Assembly (NCBI GenBank): GCA_947377275.1
Contig: CANCFV010000001.1
Location: 56,323 to 120,322 of the forward strand
Reading direction: 5' to 3'
Source of the DNA: Burkholderiales bacterium
GTDB lineage: Bacteria > Pseudomonadota > Gammaproteobacteria > Burkholderiales > Burkholderiaceae_C
DNA: 64,000 nucleotides
The notes beneath the pieces are model-generated. The model saw only the letters and a program-made list of their open reading frames with translations, searched no databases and was not told where the DNA came from. The stretch's first letter is position 1, and each line of letters opens with the position of its first letter. Made by a program: the position numbers and the translations under genes. This document shows, in pieces, positions 18,301 through 33,300 of the stretch.

Positions 18301-21300
18301 TGCGCACGCCACCTTGCGTCATCGACGGCAAGCGGTCCAGCGTGATGGTGTCGTTGCCACCTTGCAGGCCCAGCTGGTTGCCCAGCACGCGCGTCCAACC
18401 CACCAGCTCGGTGGGGCGCAAGGTGATCTGGTCGGCCGATGGGCCGCCAGCGATCACGTTCAGTGCCGAGCGCAAAGCGCCCTCCAGCGTGATGGTGCTC
18501 GACAGCGTGCCCTGCGCGCCCGAGTCGCCCACATCACCGTAGATGGTGATGCTGTCGCCCGAGGCGATCACGCTGCCCTTGTCGGCCTGCACATTGGCGC
18601 CGGCACGGATCAAGATGTCGTGCGCCGCGTCGATGCGAGAGGTCGCATCCAGCACGACGTTCGCGCCGAAGACAGCAGCGTGGCCCGCTGCCAGCGAGAC
18701 GCTGCCCTCGGCGGCCGAAATCACGCCCGCGTTGAAAGCACCATCGACTTCGGTGACCGTAACGTCGCGCTTGGCTTTGGCATTGACTTTGCCCAAGCGG
18801 CCGCGCGCACTGTCGACTTCCAGCGGTTTGCCATTGGCACCGGCGATGCCGATGCTGCCTTGCAAGGCCAGCAGCGACAAAGCGCCACCCAGCACCTGAG
18901 CGCCATTGCCCGCGCCCGCATTGAGGATGTCGCCCAGGTCCACCGACAGGGTCACATCGCCTTGAGACGACGCCACACGGCGCAGGTTCAAGTCGCGGCG
19001 AGCGCCGTCGGCATGGGCCGTTTGTGTGATGGTGATGTCGCCCTGGGCCGAAGCCGTGAGGGTGCCAGATGCGGTCGACGATGACTCGATCAGCAGCGCG
19101 TCAGCGGCGGTGCCAATGGTGCCTGCCGTGGCGGTCAAATCGACATCGACCGCGGTGATGTTGGTGCTACCCGGAGCGCCTGCACGCAAGATGCTGGCGG
19201 CTGCCAGTACCTTGGCCGTGCTGCCGGCACGCAGCTTGTTGATTTGCACCGATGCGTCGGCTGTCACCGTGGCCTTGCCCTTGACCTGGACATCGCCCAG
19301 GCGCAGGTCTTGAGCGCTGCCTTGGCCATGCAGGTAGAGGTCGCCCGCCACCGTTCCGTTGACCACGCCCGAGACCAACGCGGTCTTGAACAAGGCGGTG
19401 GCCGCACCGATGTCAGCACCGGCCTTGACGTTCAGGTTGCCCGTTTCGCTGGACACGTTCGCGACGTTCGACAGCTTGTCGTCCACCGCGTTGAAGATGC
19501 CCTTTGATGCCGTCAGGTTCACATCCGTGTGGGCCAAAATGCGGCCCACGTTCAAGCTGCCAGAGGACACGTCCACCGAGACTTGGCCGCTGATGCTTTC
19601 CACGCGCTTGGCGAGCAGGTCACCGACGGTGTCGGACAGGCCAGCCCAGTTGTAGCTGCCTCCCACCTGTTGCACGGCCAGATTGCCCACCGATTGGGCA
19701 AACAAGGCGCCACCTGAGGTGATCTGCAAGCGCAGCGCCGCGGCCTTCGCAGCACCGATGGTGGTGCCTGCGCTCAGGATCACATCACCACCCGCAGTCA
19801 ACGCCGCCGTGGCATCGGCCCCCGAGTCCGTGATGCTGCCCTTGGCGGACACGAGGTTGATGTCGTCTCCCGCCAAAATCTTGTCGACCACGATGGCGTC
19901 GTCTGACGTGATACCGACAGACTTTTCGGCCTGCGCAGACACCGTACTCGAAGCATTGACGCGCAGGTTCTGCGCCAGTTGCAGGGTGATGCTCAAGGCT
20001 TGGTCGTTGGCCAGTCGATAGACAGGCTGGCCCGTACCCTGACGCTGCACGGTGAGCATGCCTGTCGTGGTTTGGGCGCTGGACGCGAAATCAGGCGTCA
20101 CAGCGCGCCACAGGCGCGCGTTGCTGAAGTCGGTCTTCCCGAGGTTGACCAGGCTGTTGTTGCCACCGACGAAGCTGTACAGACCAAAACCGTCAGCGCG
20201 CAGCGACTGCACCAAGGTGCCGGTGCTGACACTTGCCAAGCCTGAGGCCGACGTGGCGTTGAACGCAGGCGTGACCCGTTTCCAAAGGCTGCTGTCGTTG
20301 AAATTGAGCGTTTGATCTTGGCCCGTCAGCGGACCCGTGTACACATACACGGCGTGCACAACGCCCACCACATCGGTGTTCTGAGCGGTGGCCAAGAGGG
20401 ACTTGTCGCTGTCAGACAAGGCAGACAAGCCCTTGCTCAAGTCAAGGGTGATGACCTTGCCGACATTGCCCACACTGGCGCCGCTCAACAGCTCGACATG
20501 CTCACCACTGACGTTGGCCAGTTGCGATGGCACCGTCGGCACCACGCTGGCGCCCTTGTTGCCACTGTCGGGGTAGATGAGTTCATCGACGATGCTGCGC
20601 GAAATGGGGAAACGGAAGCCACTGACCAGGGACGCGCGCTGGTCAGTGATGGCCTTGACCTCGTCCGCAGTGAGGGTGAAGGTGAAGGTCGGGTTGTAGG
20701 TGCCCGCGCCCACGCGGTCGTGCACGAACTGTTGCTCGGCCGTCAGCGTGACGCCGCTGGCAAGCTGGTGGGTTTCATGCGTGATGCTGAACTCGGTGGG
20801 TAGTGCATCGCCATTGAGCGCCAGCAGCTTGGGTGTGCCCGCCAAGGCGTCGGCCTTGGTTGCGGCCAGGCCCATGCGACCTGAGGTGGCGTCCAGCACC
20901 ACTGCGTAATAACGGCCACCTTCGGTCAAGCCGTTCGCACCTTTGAGGCCAGTGACGGTGACGGCATCACCCGTGGCCAAACCGGCCTTGGCTGTCAGTT
21001 CAACAGCGTTGGCACTGACACTGACGCTGGCCTTGTCGGTCGAGACACGCAGACGTGTCCAGTAATCGACATAGGTTTTAAGGTAGGCCTGCGTGAGGTC
21101 GGCGACCTTGCGAGCCTTGAGCTCGGCGATGTACTGATCCGCACGCGCCTCTGCTTCAACCTGGCTGAGCTTGACCAAGCCTGAGTCCACACCGCTGACG
21201 ATGGAGCCCCCTGTTGCCTGCAGCGACACATCCCCACTCACCGAACGCACGGAGGCCGCCGCGCCTTGCCACAGGCTTGGCGTCAGCAGGCGCAGATCGC

Positions 21301-24300
21301 CTGCCGTCTCGGTGATGTAGATGCTGTCCTTGGCCAAGGCGGCGACGCCACCCGTTCCACGCCCGTTGCTGTCGATCTTCAGGCGGTTGCCGGCTTCACC
21401 AATGGCGCCATCGACGGCCAGCAACTCTACTGTGTTGCCGGTGATGCTGGAGCCGCTGGAGGCCGCGTAAATGCCTTGGGCCGCGGTGATGCGCACATCG
21501 GTGGCGGCCTTGATGGTGCCCACCAGCAAACGGCTGTTGTCGTTGGTGGGCGAAATCACATTGAGCGTGACCTTGCCAGCAGTGGACTCGACATAGATCG
21601 GGCCCTCGTTGCCTTGCAACGCCAGGTCGACGTCATCGACCGAAGTGATGCGGATGGTGACAGGCGAAGATGGCGCCGCCACGGCCGCGGCACGCAAAGT
21701 GGCGCTGGCTGAGGCGGGGCTGACAAACAGGCCGACCGACGCTGGGGTTGTGACCTTGGCGCCCTTCTTGGTGGTGCTCACGTTGATCGAACCGCCCTGG
21801 GCAACGTCAACGCCACCCTGGAAGATGATGCTGCCGGCGCTGGTGATGTTCACGTCCGGCTTGTCCAGGCCCTTCAGGAAGGTGATGGCGACGTTTCGGT
21901 CGGCGCGCAACTCAGACGTGTAGAAGTCCTTCTTCCCCTCAACCTGAGTGATCAGCACGTGAGAGGTCTTGGTCTGAAGCCAACCGCCCCCTGTGGTCCA
22001 CTTCTCCGTGTTCACTTGGCTGTTCAGGAAGTCACTGTGCTTGATCGGGCTCTTGTCGGTGTAGTTGCCAGTGGCCAGGTCCCAGTTGCCCCCCTCGCTG
22101 CGCGGCTTGGTGTAGTCCTGATTGGGCAGCAAGACCCGGCCGGTCGTGCCACGGTAGATGTAGGCTTTCTGATCTGCAACGTTCCAGATGACGGTGACGT
22201 CTTTCTCGACGCGCCATGTCTTGTCCTGTTGCACTTCGAACTGCAGCGAGAAGTCAGGCGTGCCAGCGTCGCGCATCACCACGCCCTCTGACTGCAGCAG
22301 AGGTTTGGCGTCGGTGTACTCGATCTGTTGCCATGTGTAGTTCTTGTCTGTGGTCAACAAGCCCAAGGGGTCGAAGTCTTGGCCCACCAGATTGAAGCTG
22401 GAGCGCTCGTACTTCGTCTTGGTGGTGACCGTCTTAGATTGTCCATCCACCCACACGTAGAACTGGTTGGACGTTGGCTTGTAGGTGCCACCGGTCAAAC
22501 CGTAGAACACGTCTGGCGTGCCCGTCGCGGTGTAGACGATCGAGGGCACCTGCTGACCGGTCGACGTGGTCTTGTAGACCTTCGTGCCTAGCAACTCAGA
22601 TTGCTTGACCTGGGTGCCGCTGGCATCCAAGGTGTAGACCGTCTGCTTGAGGCTTTGCGTGTCGTTGATGGTGATCTTTCCCACGCGGTTGCGTGTGGTG
22701 TCGATCTTGTTGAGCACCAGCGCATACGCCGAGTTGTTGACGATGTTGACGCCGGCATAGCCGTTGGCCACCAGCAGCTCACCCGATCCGGTCGAGATGA
22801 TCTGCCCCGTCAAGGTGATCGAGCCACCCTGCGGGGTGATCGGGTCCAACACAATCTGGCCGGTGTCGGCGTCGAAGCGGCCAGACACAGGCACCGCCTC
22901 GTCGATGGTGCCATCAGGTGCCTTGCCGCCAAAAGTGATGCCATTGATGGCCTTGCCCGTGTTGTCGGACAGCAGTGTGGTCTTGCCAGGGTTGAAGTTC
23001 GCGTCGATGGTCAGCGACACATTGCGCACACCCGACTGGATCTTGCCGTTGATGTCCAGGAAAGAAGCCGAGATGTTGATGTTGCCTTGCGCCAGAATCT
23101 TCGAGGACGCCTTGGACGAGCGATAGACGTCAATGCTTGCGGAGCCCAACGTGACGGTGGAGCCAACGCCGGCGTTGACAACATCGACTTTCGCCTTCTC
23201 GAAGCCGGCCCACTGTGTGGGGTCACCACCCACGTGGAACCAGGCCTGGGTATTGAGGTTGAAGTTGCCTTGGGTGATCACATTGATGTGATCACCGATC
23301 AGCTGCCCGGACACGTTGGTGCTACCGACCGTGTTGCGGATGTTGATGTCGCCCGTCTGGTTGACCACATCGCCCACGAAGTAGATGTCTTGGGGCAAGC
23401 TGTTTTTCGTGTCCGGCAGCGACTCGTTGGCAAATGTACCCACATTGAGCTGAACGATGTTGATCACCTTGCCACTGTCGGCATCCGCGCCTTTGCTGAC
23501 CGGCGTGTCGTTGACATACACCGAGCCCGGCGTGAACACCTTGAGCTGGCCGTCGACGATCGTGACCACCTTGGCATCCGAGATGATCGTGTCGTTGACG
23601 ATCATGGCGAAGGGCGAGTCGTTCGCGATGTTGATCGAGGCGCTGGAACGCGCGTTGATGCGCCCATCCTTGACCAGCTTGCTGACGGCGTCGTTGGTGG
23701 CGACGCTGCGGTCTGCGTCGATGAAGACCGAGCCTGGCGACGCATACAGCGAAGGCAGGTTGATGAAGACCGCATCCAGGCTGCGTGTCACAACAACGCC
23801 ACCCTGGCCATCCGGGGTGGCCAGCTTGAGTTCGATCAAGGTGTCGTCGATGGCCTTGATCTGCGCCTGGTAGCGCGCCACTGCCGTGTCGTCACCGCCA
23901 TGGCTGATGCTCCACTGAACGAGCTGCTCACGTTGCTGGACCAGCAGATTGGAGGTGTTCCTGTAGCTGAGCGTGGGCGCCTCTGCGCCCTCTGGCAACA
24001 ACACGTAGTAATTGGCCAGATCTTTGGATTCTCCAGCCAGTCTGAGCTTGAGCTTCTCGGTCAAGTTGCTGTCAATGACCGGCACCACCACGTCGGGCTT
24101 TTGGGGGTCATTGGGGTTGCCGACCTTCAGCCACAAACGGGTGTTGCTGTAGTCGGTCGCTTGCAGGTCAATGGAGGTGCTGCCCTCGAAAACCGGCCGG
24201 TACTGGTAGTAGGCGCCGTTGAACTGCGGACGGCTGGGGTCCACCACATGCACGATGTTGTTCATGCTGATGTCGCAACCCACGGTGCTGAGGTCCAGCG

Positions 24301-27300
24301 CAGCCAGCACGTAGTTGGCCGAAGAGCCCACTATGGGGTTGGTCAAGCCCAGTTTGCCTTGGATCGCGTCGACTTGAGCCGCCGTCAAACTGACAGCGCC
24401 TGTCTTGGGCAGGGTCAGTCCTGGCAATGCGCGTTGAACCAGGTCTACCGGCAGCACCTGCAGGTTGGACTGGTTGTTCAGGCCAGCAACCACCTTGACT
24501 TGCGGCGCGAGGTTGACCGTGTTGGTGGACTGCGTCGACGCGCCGTTGGGCACGGTGAAGCCATAAGGCACAGCCGACAAGGACACCACTGAGCCATCGG
24601 TGCTGGCGTAGTTGCCCAGGCCCTGCTTGGCGCCCAGGTACACGTTCTGAGCGGCAGACACCTCCGAAGCACCCAGCAGGTTCACTTGGTTGCTCTCGGT
24701 GATCTTCGCATGCACCACCGGCACCTGGATGTTGGGCAGCATCGAGAACGCAGCGATGTTGGCAGCCGCGTTCGTGTCCAGGAGGTCAGGCACGCCAATG
24801 CTGTCGCGACCCGCGTACACATGGACGTTGTTGCCCTTGATCTTGGCACCGTTCAGGTTGATCTGGTTGTTGGTTCGGGTGTTGGTCTCCGCCGTGGCGA
24901 CGGTGTCATTTTGCACCGCGCTGGCGATGGTCAAAGCCGCACTGGCGTTGGCGTTGGAGGTCGCGCGAGATGTGAGGTAGACGTCCCCCGTTTCGTTGGT
25001 GAGCTTCACATCACCCGCATTGACGTTCGCCTGCGTGTAGGTGTTGATTTGGTCGACGGCCACCGTCAACGCGTAAACTGACACGCCGACCACGGTCATC
25101 TTGTCGTAGGCGTTCACGTCGGTGCTGGCCTCGATGCGCAAGGTGCCTGGCGTGGCATGGGTGCCAATGGCCGTGAGCTTGGCGCCGCCACCGAGGTTGA
25201 TGCCGGCGCGGAAGGCCTGGTCTTTGTCGGTGGTGCCGATGTCTGTCTTGCTCGCAAACGCACTGGCTGCAACGGCCGCGGCTGAGCCTGACTTGATGTT
25301 GCCGCCATCGATGTAGCGCTTCTTGGTCAGGGTGTTGCGCGCGGTGACCACGATGGCACCGGCCGTCACATCGGCCTTGTCGACATCGATGTCAGCGCCC
25401 GTGGTGACCTTGGTGATGGCGCCGGCGCCCGTACCAGCCGCCAGCGCGAGGGTGTAAGCGTCGGCCTTGACGTCCACATCCTGCTCATGGAAAGCCTGCA
25501 CAGTGACGCCCGACGCAATGATGGACGCCTGATCCGTCAAGTGCACACGAACGGACTCGGTCGAAGTGAGGTTGGACACCGCGCCCATGACCGCGATGGC
25601 GCCACCACCGGCAGCCAGCGATTGGGCATCCAGCACGTCAGACGACGAAGCGCCGATGTTGACGCTGCCTGCATGCAAGCGCGTGTTGGCGCCAGACACG
25701 GTGGTGTTGACATCGCCATTGGCATTGCCGCTGCCCAGCTTGACATCGGAGACCATGCCCGCCACCGCGATGGCGCCCAAGGCACCGCCACCGGTGGTGA
25801 CGTTGGCTTCGTTGCGGGCCGACGAAGCAATCGCCAATGAGCCCGTCGCGTCCAGCAGCGCACCGCCATCGACGATGGCCTGCGTGACGGTGGCGATCTC
25901 GGCCAACGACACGTTCGCTTGGGCAGCGAGGGTCGATGCAGAAACACCCACGTTCACGGTCTTGGGCACGCTCGATGCCGACACCGCATTGACCTCGATG
26001 TCCTGCGCCGTGACCTGTGCGCCCGACACGCGGGCATGCACCAGATCCGCCACCTTGTTGTTGACCACACCCACGCCAATGGCCGCGCCAAAGCTGATGG
26101 CCACGCTGACGCCCGTCAGGTTGGCCGACACGGAAGCCGTGTCCTTGGCAGCGACCGTCACTGCCTTGGTCGCGTCAACGACCAAAGCACCCGAGATCAC
26201 GCCGCTGATGCGGTTGGCGATGAGCTGATCCACGCCAATGCCGCCACCAGAGGCGCCAGTGGCACCGCCGGAGACCGAGGCCGTGACGGCTTCAACGCCG
26301 TCGATGCTGGCCGAGCCTGCCTGTGGCAGGTAGGCGTTGCCCACGCTGTTGCCCCCGTTGGCCACCACGGCCACGTTGCCGCCTGCGATGACCGCGTTCT
26401 TGCTGGAACCAGACAGGGTTGCGTTGACCTCGTTGGCCACCGTGTTGAGCACCACAGAGGCGCTCACAGACACGGCCAAACCACCGGCCACCGACAAGGA
26501 CGCACTGATGGCCTTGGCGCTGGTGACCTTGGTGGTGTCAGCCGAGGCCACAACCACGTCTTGCAAGGCCATGACCTGGCTGTCTTTGATCGACGCATCG
26601 ACCAAAGAGGCCATCACGTTCTTGACGCCCACACCGCTCACAGCCCCCGATGCACCAATGCCCGCGGCAATGGCCACCGAGCCGGCGAAGGCGTCAGACG
26701 AGACCGTGGCCGCCGACGTGGCCAGCGTGATGATGCTGCCAGAAGCCACCACCGTGGACGCCTCAATGCCCGCACGCACCTTGTTCTGCTGGGTCTGGCC
26801 CGACAGCTTGGACAAATCCTTATTGGGGTTGTTCGATGCATTGCTGTTGTTGCTGGCCTTGTCGCTCAAGTCAACACCCAGGTCCTTGACACCGATGAGC
26901 GTGTAGGCAGTGCTGCCGCCCATCGCGCCTGCACCTGCGCCAATGCCACCACCCCCGGCACCGGCAGCTGCGCCCGCCAGAGAAGTGACCTTGACGTCGC
27001 TGTCGGCCTTGACCGACAGGTTCTTGGCATCGACCTTCTTCCACAAGGTTGAATCGGAATAGCTGACAGCTCGCAAGCCGCCTGCGGGCACGTTGAAATC
27101 ACCCAGCGACTGGTCATTGGGGTTGTAAACGTAGACCGTTTCAGGATCGACGCTGACGCGCTCACCGCGCTTGACCAACGTGGGCGCCGTGCTGGAGCCC
27201 ACCATGTGGTCGGCAAACAAATTGGCACTGACCACGCTGCCCGTGATCAAGGCCTGCACATCGTTGTTGACCATGTTGGTCACGTTGGCGCCGGCACCCG

Positions 27301-30300
27301 AGAAGGCCAATCCCACGGTGCCTCCGCCGATGGCCAACGACGCAGCAATCGCCTTGGCGTTGATGGTGGCAGCTTCATGGGCCAGCACGTCCACCTGCCC
27401 TGCGGCACGCAGGTCCTTGGCACCGCTGATGGTGGCCTTGACGGTGTTGGTGATGACGTTCTCGGCCAGGGCCACGCCCACCGACACGCCCAAGCCGAAG
27501 GCGCTGACGCCAACGCCCACGGACAGCGATGCAGCACCCACGTCCGCGTTGATCGTGGAGGTGTCGTTGGCCTTGATCAACAGATCGCCCGTGCGCATGC
27601 CCGACAGGTCGCTGACCGTGGCTTGGATGTCGGCCGCGATCAGGTTCTGCGCGCTGGCACCCGCGCCCGAGAAGGCCACACCGACGTTCTCAGAGGCCGC
27701 AATGGCTGCGGCGCCTGCGCCAACACCCGCTTTGATGCTCTGATCACCCGTGGCCGTGACCCGGGTTGCACCCTGCACGGTCACCGTCGAGCGGCTGACA
27801 GAGGCGTAGACCGGTGAAGCCGATCGTTCGCCCTGGGCGTTGTAGCCCACCTGGTTGCGCGCCAAAGAAGCGCCAATGGCCAGGGCGCCAGCCGCACTGC
27901 CGGCCCCCACTGAACCCGCCACCGCCACGATGGTGGCGTTGATGGTGGACGTGGCCGATGCCTGGACATTCAAGTCTTTGGCGCTGACCACGGTGCTGTC
28001 GATGACCGAGGCACGCGTGTCGTTGCCGATCACGTTGCGCGCTTCGGCGCCGCCACCCGACAAGGCCAAACCCACACCGCCGGCGCCCACTGCGACCGAA
28101 GCCGAGATGGCATTGGCGTTGATCGTCGACGCCTGTTCGGCCGTCACACTGACCGCCCCCTTTTGGCTGGTGACCTTGGCACCATTGCGCACCGCAGCCG
28201 ACCCCGTGTTGCGCACGCGGTTGACCGACTCGGTCAAGCCCACGGCCAAAGCAACACCGCCAGCACTGCCACCCGCGGCGGACACGCTGCCGCCAATGAC
28301 CCAGGCATCGATTTGGGCCGTCTCTTTGGACGCCACCGTGACGCCCTCTGCCGACGTGACCGTGCTGCCATTGATCTCAGCCGACACGGTGTTGGCGATG
28401 TCATTGACCGAGGCCGACACACCCACCGACACGGCGCCACCGCCACTGCCGAAGGTCGCGCTCACGGCCGCAGCGCCAGAAATGGCCATGATCTCGGCCT
28501 TGTCGGTGGCGGTCACCGACACGGAGCCGGCCGACGTGCTCACATCGCTTTGTTGACGGACCTCAGCCTTGACGGTGTTGCCCACCGTGTTGCCAGAGCC
28601 TGCGCCCGCACCTGAGCCCGTGAAGCCCGAACTCGGCGCGACCGCTGCAGCCACGCCCAGCGTGCCCGCCAAGATCTTGCTGTCAGATTTGGCCTCGACC
28701 GACACGCCACCAGCCGACTCGACCGTGCTGCGCTCGATGTAGGCCTCGGTGGTGTCATGCACCTCATTGACGGACACCGACACACCCGCCGCGATGGCCG
28801 CGCCGCTGTCCTTGGTGATGGCCAAGCCAAAACCGCCCGCAAACGCGTTGATCGAGGCCGAGTCCGTCGCGTGGACATACAAGCCCGCGCCGGCCAGTTT
28901 TGTGGCGCTCAATTGCGCTGCGCCGCGGATGAAAGCGCTGTTGGTGTTGCGCACGCGGTTGACCGACACCGCACCACCCAGCGCAAACGCAAAGCCTGAA
29001 CCCAATGCAAACGCACCGGCCACGGTCACGTTGTTCAAAGTGCCCGTGTACTGGGCCCCCACATCGACCTCGCCCGCTGTGATCACGCCCGCAGACTCGT
29101 CAATGCCTGCGGTGACGCTGTTGCCCGAGGCATCGGTCACATCGTTGGGGTTGCCGCCCAAATAGTTGTAGGACACCGAAGCGCCAACGGCCCCAGAGGG
29201 TCCTTGCGCCTTCAAGCCCGACGCGCTCACGGCGCCAGCCAGAGAGTCGATGGTCGAAGCGTCCAGCGCTTGCACGCTCAACTTGCCACCGGCCTTGACC
29301 GATTGGCTCAGCGCGATGTTGCTCACGCGCGCACTGACCGTGTTCTTGATCCAGTTCAACGTGACCGAGCCGGCACCGCCGAGGCTGGCGCCACCCGTGA
29401 AGGCGCCACTGATGGCGCCTGCGTAAATTTGTGCATCGGCCAAGCCGGGCAAGGCGTCAGGCAGCGCAAACTTCGCGCTCACTTCGACATCGCCCGACGT
29501 GGTCTTCACGCTCGAGCCGTCAATCTTGGCTTCAACCGTGTCCCCCACGTGGTTCACGGCAAAGGCCACGCCCACGGCCACCGGGCCGTTCAGGCTGATG
29601 GCGATGTTGCCAGCCAGCGTGGCAATGGCCACCGTGTCGAGCGCCTTGACGCGCACCGCGCCATTGGCATTGATGTCGGCACCGGACACGACCGAGGCCG
29701 TGACCTTGTTCTGCACCACGTTGACGGCAAACGAGCCGCCTGCGGCAAAGCCCTTGCCGCTGCCTGCACCGCCCACCACGACGTTGACGATGCGGGCCTT
29801 CTCGGTGGCTTCGACATTCACATCGGCTGCGCCCGACGTCACGGTCGCTGCGCTGATTTTGGCGCTGACCGTGTTGCGCACATCGCTCAAGCCCACGGAT
29901 GCATTGACTGCACCGCCCGCACCCGAGTTGCCTGCGATCGAACCACTGCCGATGTAAACCGATGAGGCATCGTAGGCCTTGACATCGACGCTGCCTGTGC
30001 CTGCGCTGACCACTTGGCCTGCGCCCGTGTTCGAGATGTGGGCGTCCACGCCCGCACGCACCACGTTGAGGTTGAAGGCACCCGCACCACCACCCGACTT
30101 GCCACCGGCACCGGCCGCCGTCACGCTGACGATCTGGCCAGCACTGTGCTCAGGCAAACTCAAGGGCAAACCGGCCACACCCACGCGGCTGGTCACCGTC
30201 GAGAAACGCACCGCCTTGTCGCTGGCCGAAGTCAGCGACAAGGTCACAGGCGTGCTGGTCTTGGCTTCCCCGGCGGTGCTGGCCAGGCGATAGCGCACCT

Positions 30301-33300
30301 TCGTGGCATTGGCCCCATCGTCCAGGCGCACCGCGAAATAGGTCTCGCCATCACGCAAACCGCCGATGCTGCCCTCACCTGCGTGGTAAACGACGGCATC
30401 GCCGGTCTTCCACGCGGGGTCATTGGCCTGGTCAAACGACAAGGTGTTGGCGTTTTCAGGCAAAGCGGCGCCGGCATCGGTCACCACAGCCGTCTTGGGC
30501 GTGAGGCTGACCTGGCGGCCCACAGCGGGGCTGCCTGTGCTGTCGCTGGCATAAGGGTCATCGAACCCGGCCAGCACCTGCACCGACTTCGAGGCCTGTA
30601 CGCTGGAAGCATCGATCCAAGCGGTGACCGAGCTGGGTGTCACATCGGCACCATCGCCCTTGAGCGAGGCCAGCGGTGCTTTGCTGCCTGAGCCAGAGCT
30701 GCCGTCCGCACCGGGCAACTCAGCGTCGTTGAAAGCGATCAGGTTGGGGTCTGCATCGGCGTTGCTGGCACCCACGAAGTTGTAGGCCAAGGCAGCGCCC
30801 ACGCCCACACCGCTGGCGCCAGAGGCAGCAGCCACAGCCAGCGCAGCCACGTTGAGCGAGGCCGCTTCAGAGGCGGTGACACGCACGCTGCCTGCGTCTG
30901 CCTGCACTTGGGAGCCACGCGAGATGTGCGCATCGACCGCGTTGGCGATCGAGTTGATGGCGAAGGAGCCGGCCAAGCCGAGGGACTTCCCACCGGCACC
31001 GGAGGCCGACATGCTGATTAACAAAGGCGAAGAAGATGCGCCCAGGCTCACGTCGCCCGATGCGGCCTTGACCCTGGACTGGTCCACATAGGCCGTCACC
31101 GCATTGGCGATGCGGTTATAGCTGATGGCTGCACCCACGCCGGTGCTGCCCGAGATCGACGCGGCCACAGCGCCAGCGACCGACACCACCAGAGATTGGT
31201 CGGCAGCGGCCACACGGACTTTGCCCCCCATTTGCACATCGGAGTTGCCCGAGATGTGCGCGTCCACCGTGTTGGTCATGGTGTTGACCTGCACCGAGCC
31301 TGCCAGTGCAAAGCCAGAACCCGATTCGCCACGCGAAACCCCCACGCCAATGGCCGCGCCAATGAGGCCCGACTCGCTGCGGGCCTGCACGTCCAGTGCA
31401 CCCGTGGTGCGCAACGTGCTGCCCTCCACCGAAGCGGTGAGCTTGTCAGACATGAAGCTCATGCCGAGTGCCGCGCCAATGCCGTTCTTTTGACCGACAC
31501 CCACCGCGCCAGCCAAGGCGCCCACCCAGGCGCTGTCATGCGCCAGCAAGGTCACGTCGCCCGAGCTGCCATCGTCTTGCTTGACGCCACTGAGGCCCGC
31601 CGACACGGTGTTGTCCACCATGTTGATGGCCAGGGTGCCCGCTGCGCCGGTGTTCTTGCTGCTGATGCCCACAGAGCCCGCCACGTTGACGATGATGGCT
31701 TGCTCATCGGCCGTGACGTTGATGTTGCCGCTGTTGCGCAGCTTGGCGATGTCCACCATCTTGGACTCGACCGTGTTGGCGATCTGCGAGAAGGCCACCG
31801 CAGCACCAATGCCTGCACGCCCACCGTAACCCACCGCGCCGGCGATGGTGACGATGCCCGCGCTGTCTTTGGCGAGAAGGTCAATGCCACCACCGATGTC
31901 CAGCGCGGTGTGACTCACACGCGTGCCCACGGCATAGGCCGTGCGCGCGATGCTGATCGATCCGCCCACAGCCACGCCCTTTTGCGCGGGGGCACCCGCC
32001 ATGCCAGCCGACAAGGCGCCGATCCAGCCTGTGCGTTGCGCCTCCAGGCTCAGTGCCGCGACCTTGACGTTCTTGGTGCTGTCGATGAAGGCGTCGGTCT
32101 TGCCGCCGACCAGGTTCAGGCCCACGGCGCCGGCGATGCCCACGTCCTTGTTTTCGGCACCGGTGTTCACGTAAGACGCTGCGCCTGCAGCAGAGACAAC
32201 CGCCGTCTCGTTGCCTGCGCTCAAGCTGAGCTTGCCGGTGACCGTGACATCGCCTGCTTGCTCGATGTACGCCCGTGCGATGTCAGACACCACATTGATG
32301 GTGACCGCACCCGAAAAGGCCAAGCCGGCCTTGCCTTGTTGTTTGGATGTGGGCTGCGGGGTTTCAGCCGCACCTGTGCCTGAGCCAGTCCCTGGGGTCG
32401 TGCCACCGGAAGCACCGCTCTTTTCACCAAACTTGGCTTGAAGCTCGGCGATGACCTTGTCGTAGTTTGCCTTGGTGCTGTCGCTGACCTCGCCTGGGTT
32501 GGACGTGGCCTTCTTGGTGGTCGTGCCGTCCGCCTCTTTTGTGCCTTCGGTGGTGGGCTGGTCGGTGGGCAAACCTTCGGCTTTGTTCGCAGCTTGCGTC
32601 TTGGAGACCTTGGCGCCCGCCACGGCAAAGCTGCCGATGAAGCCATCGTTGCGCGCATTGACCACAACGGCGTTGGCGGCCTTGAAGTAGCCCGTGCCCG
32701 CTGTCAGTGTGTTGGCTGGGGCCGTGGCCGGGGCCAGGCTGCCAATGTAAGCCTGCGTGTCGCGGTTGACCACGTTCACGACGGCAGATGCGCCCACGCC
32801 CACGGCGTCGGACACCACGATGCCACCGGCCATTTGCACCAGGTAATTGCGGTCTTGCGCGTCGACGTTGACAGAGCGCCCCAGGGGCTTGCCATCGCCG
32901 TCTTTGAGCGTCAAAGAGCCTACATCCACCTTGGCACCGCCGCCCACAAACGCGTGCGTGGTGTTGTCGGTCACATTGACGATGAACGCGCCATTGAAGC
33001 CCTTGCCCGAAGCCTTGCCGCCCGAGGCACCCAGTGCCACGTCCACATGGAAATTATTGGCTGTGACGTTGAGGTTGTCGGCATACAGGCTGGCGCCATC
33101 TTCGATGCCGGCATTCACAGCGCCGCCGTAGTAGAGGACCATGAGCGAGCTACCGGCCGCGCCCTTGCCCCCTTCTTTGTTGGAGGTGCCCGCGCCGCCC
33201 CCGGCCAAAACTTCCTTCACCGTCGGTTTTTTGCCGTCCTTGTCGGCAGGCTTGACCAGTTGTGTCAGATCAGGCACCTGCACGTTGCCCGACACGTTGA

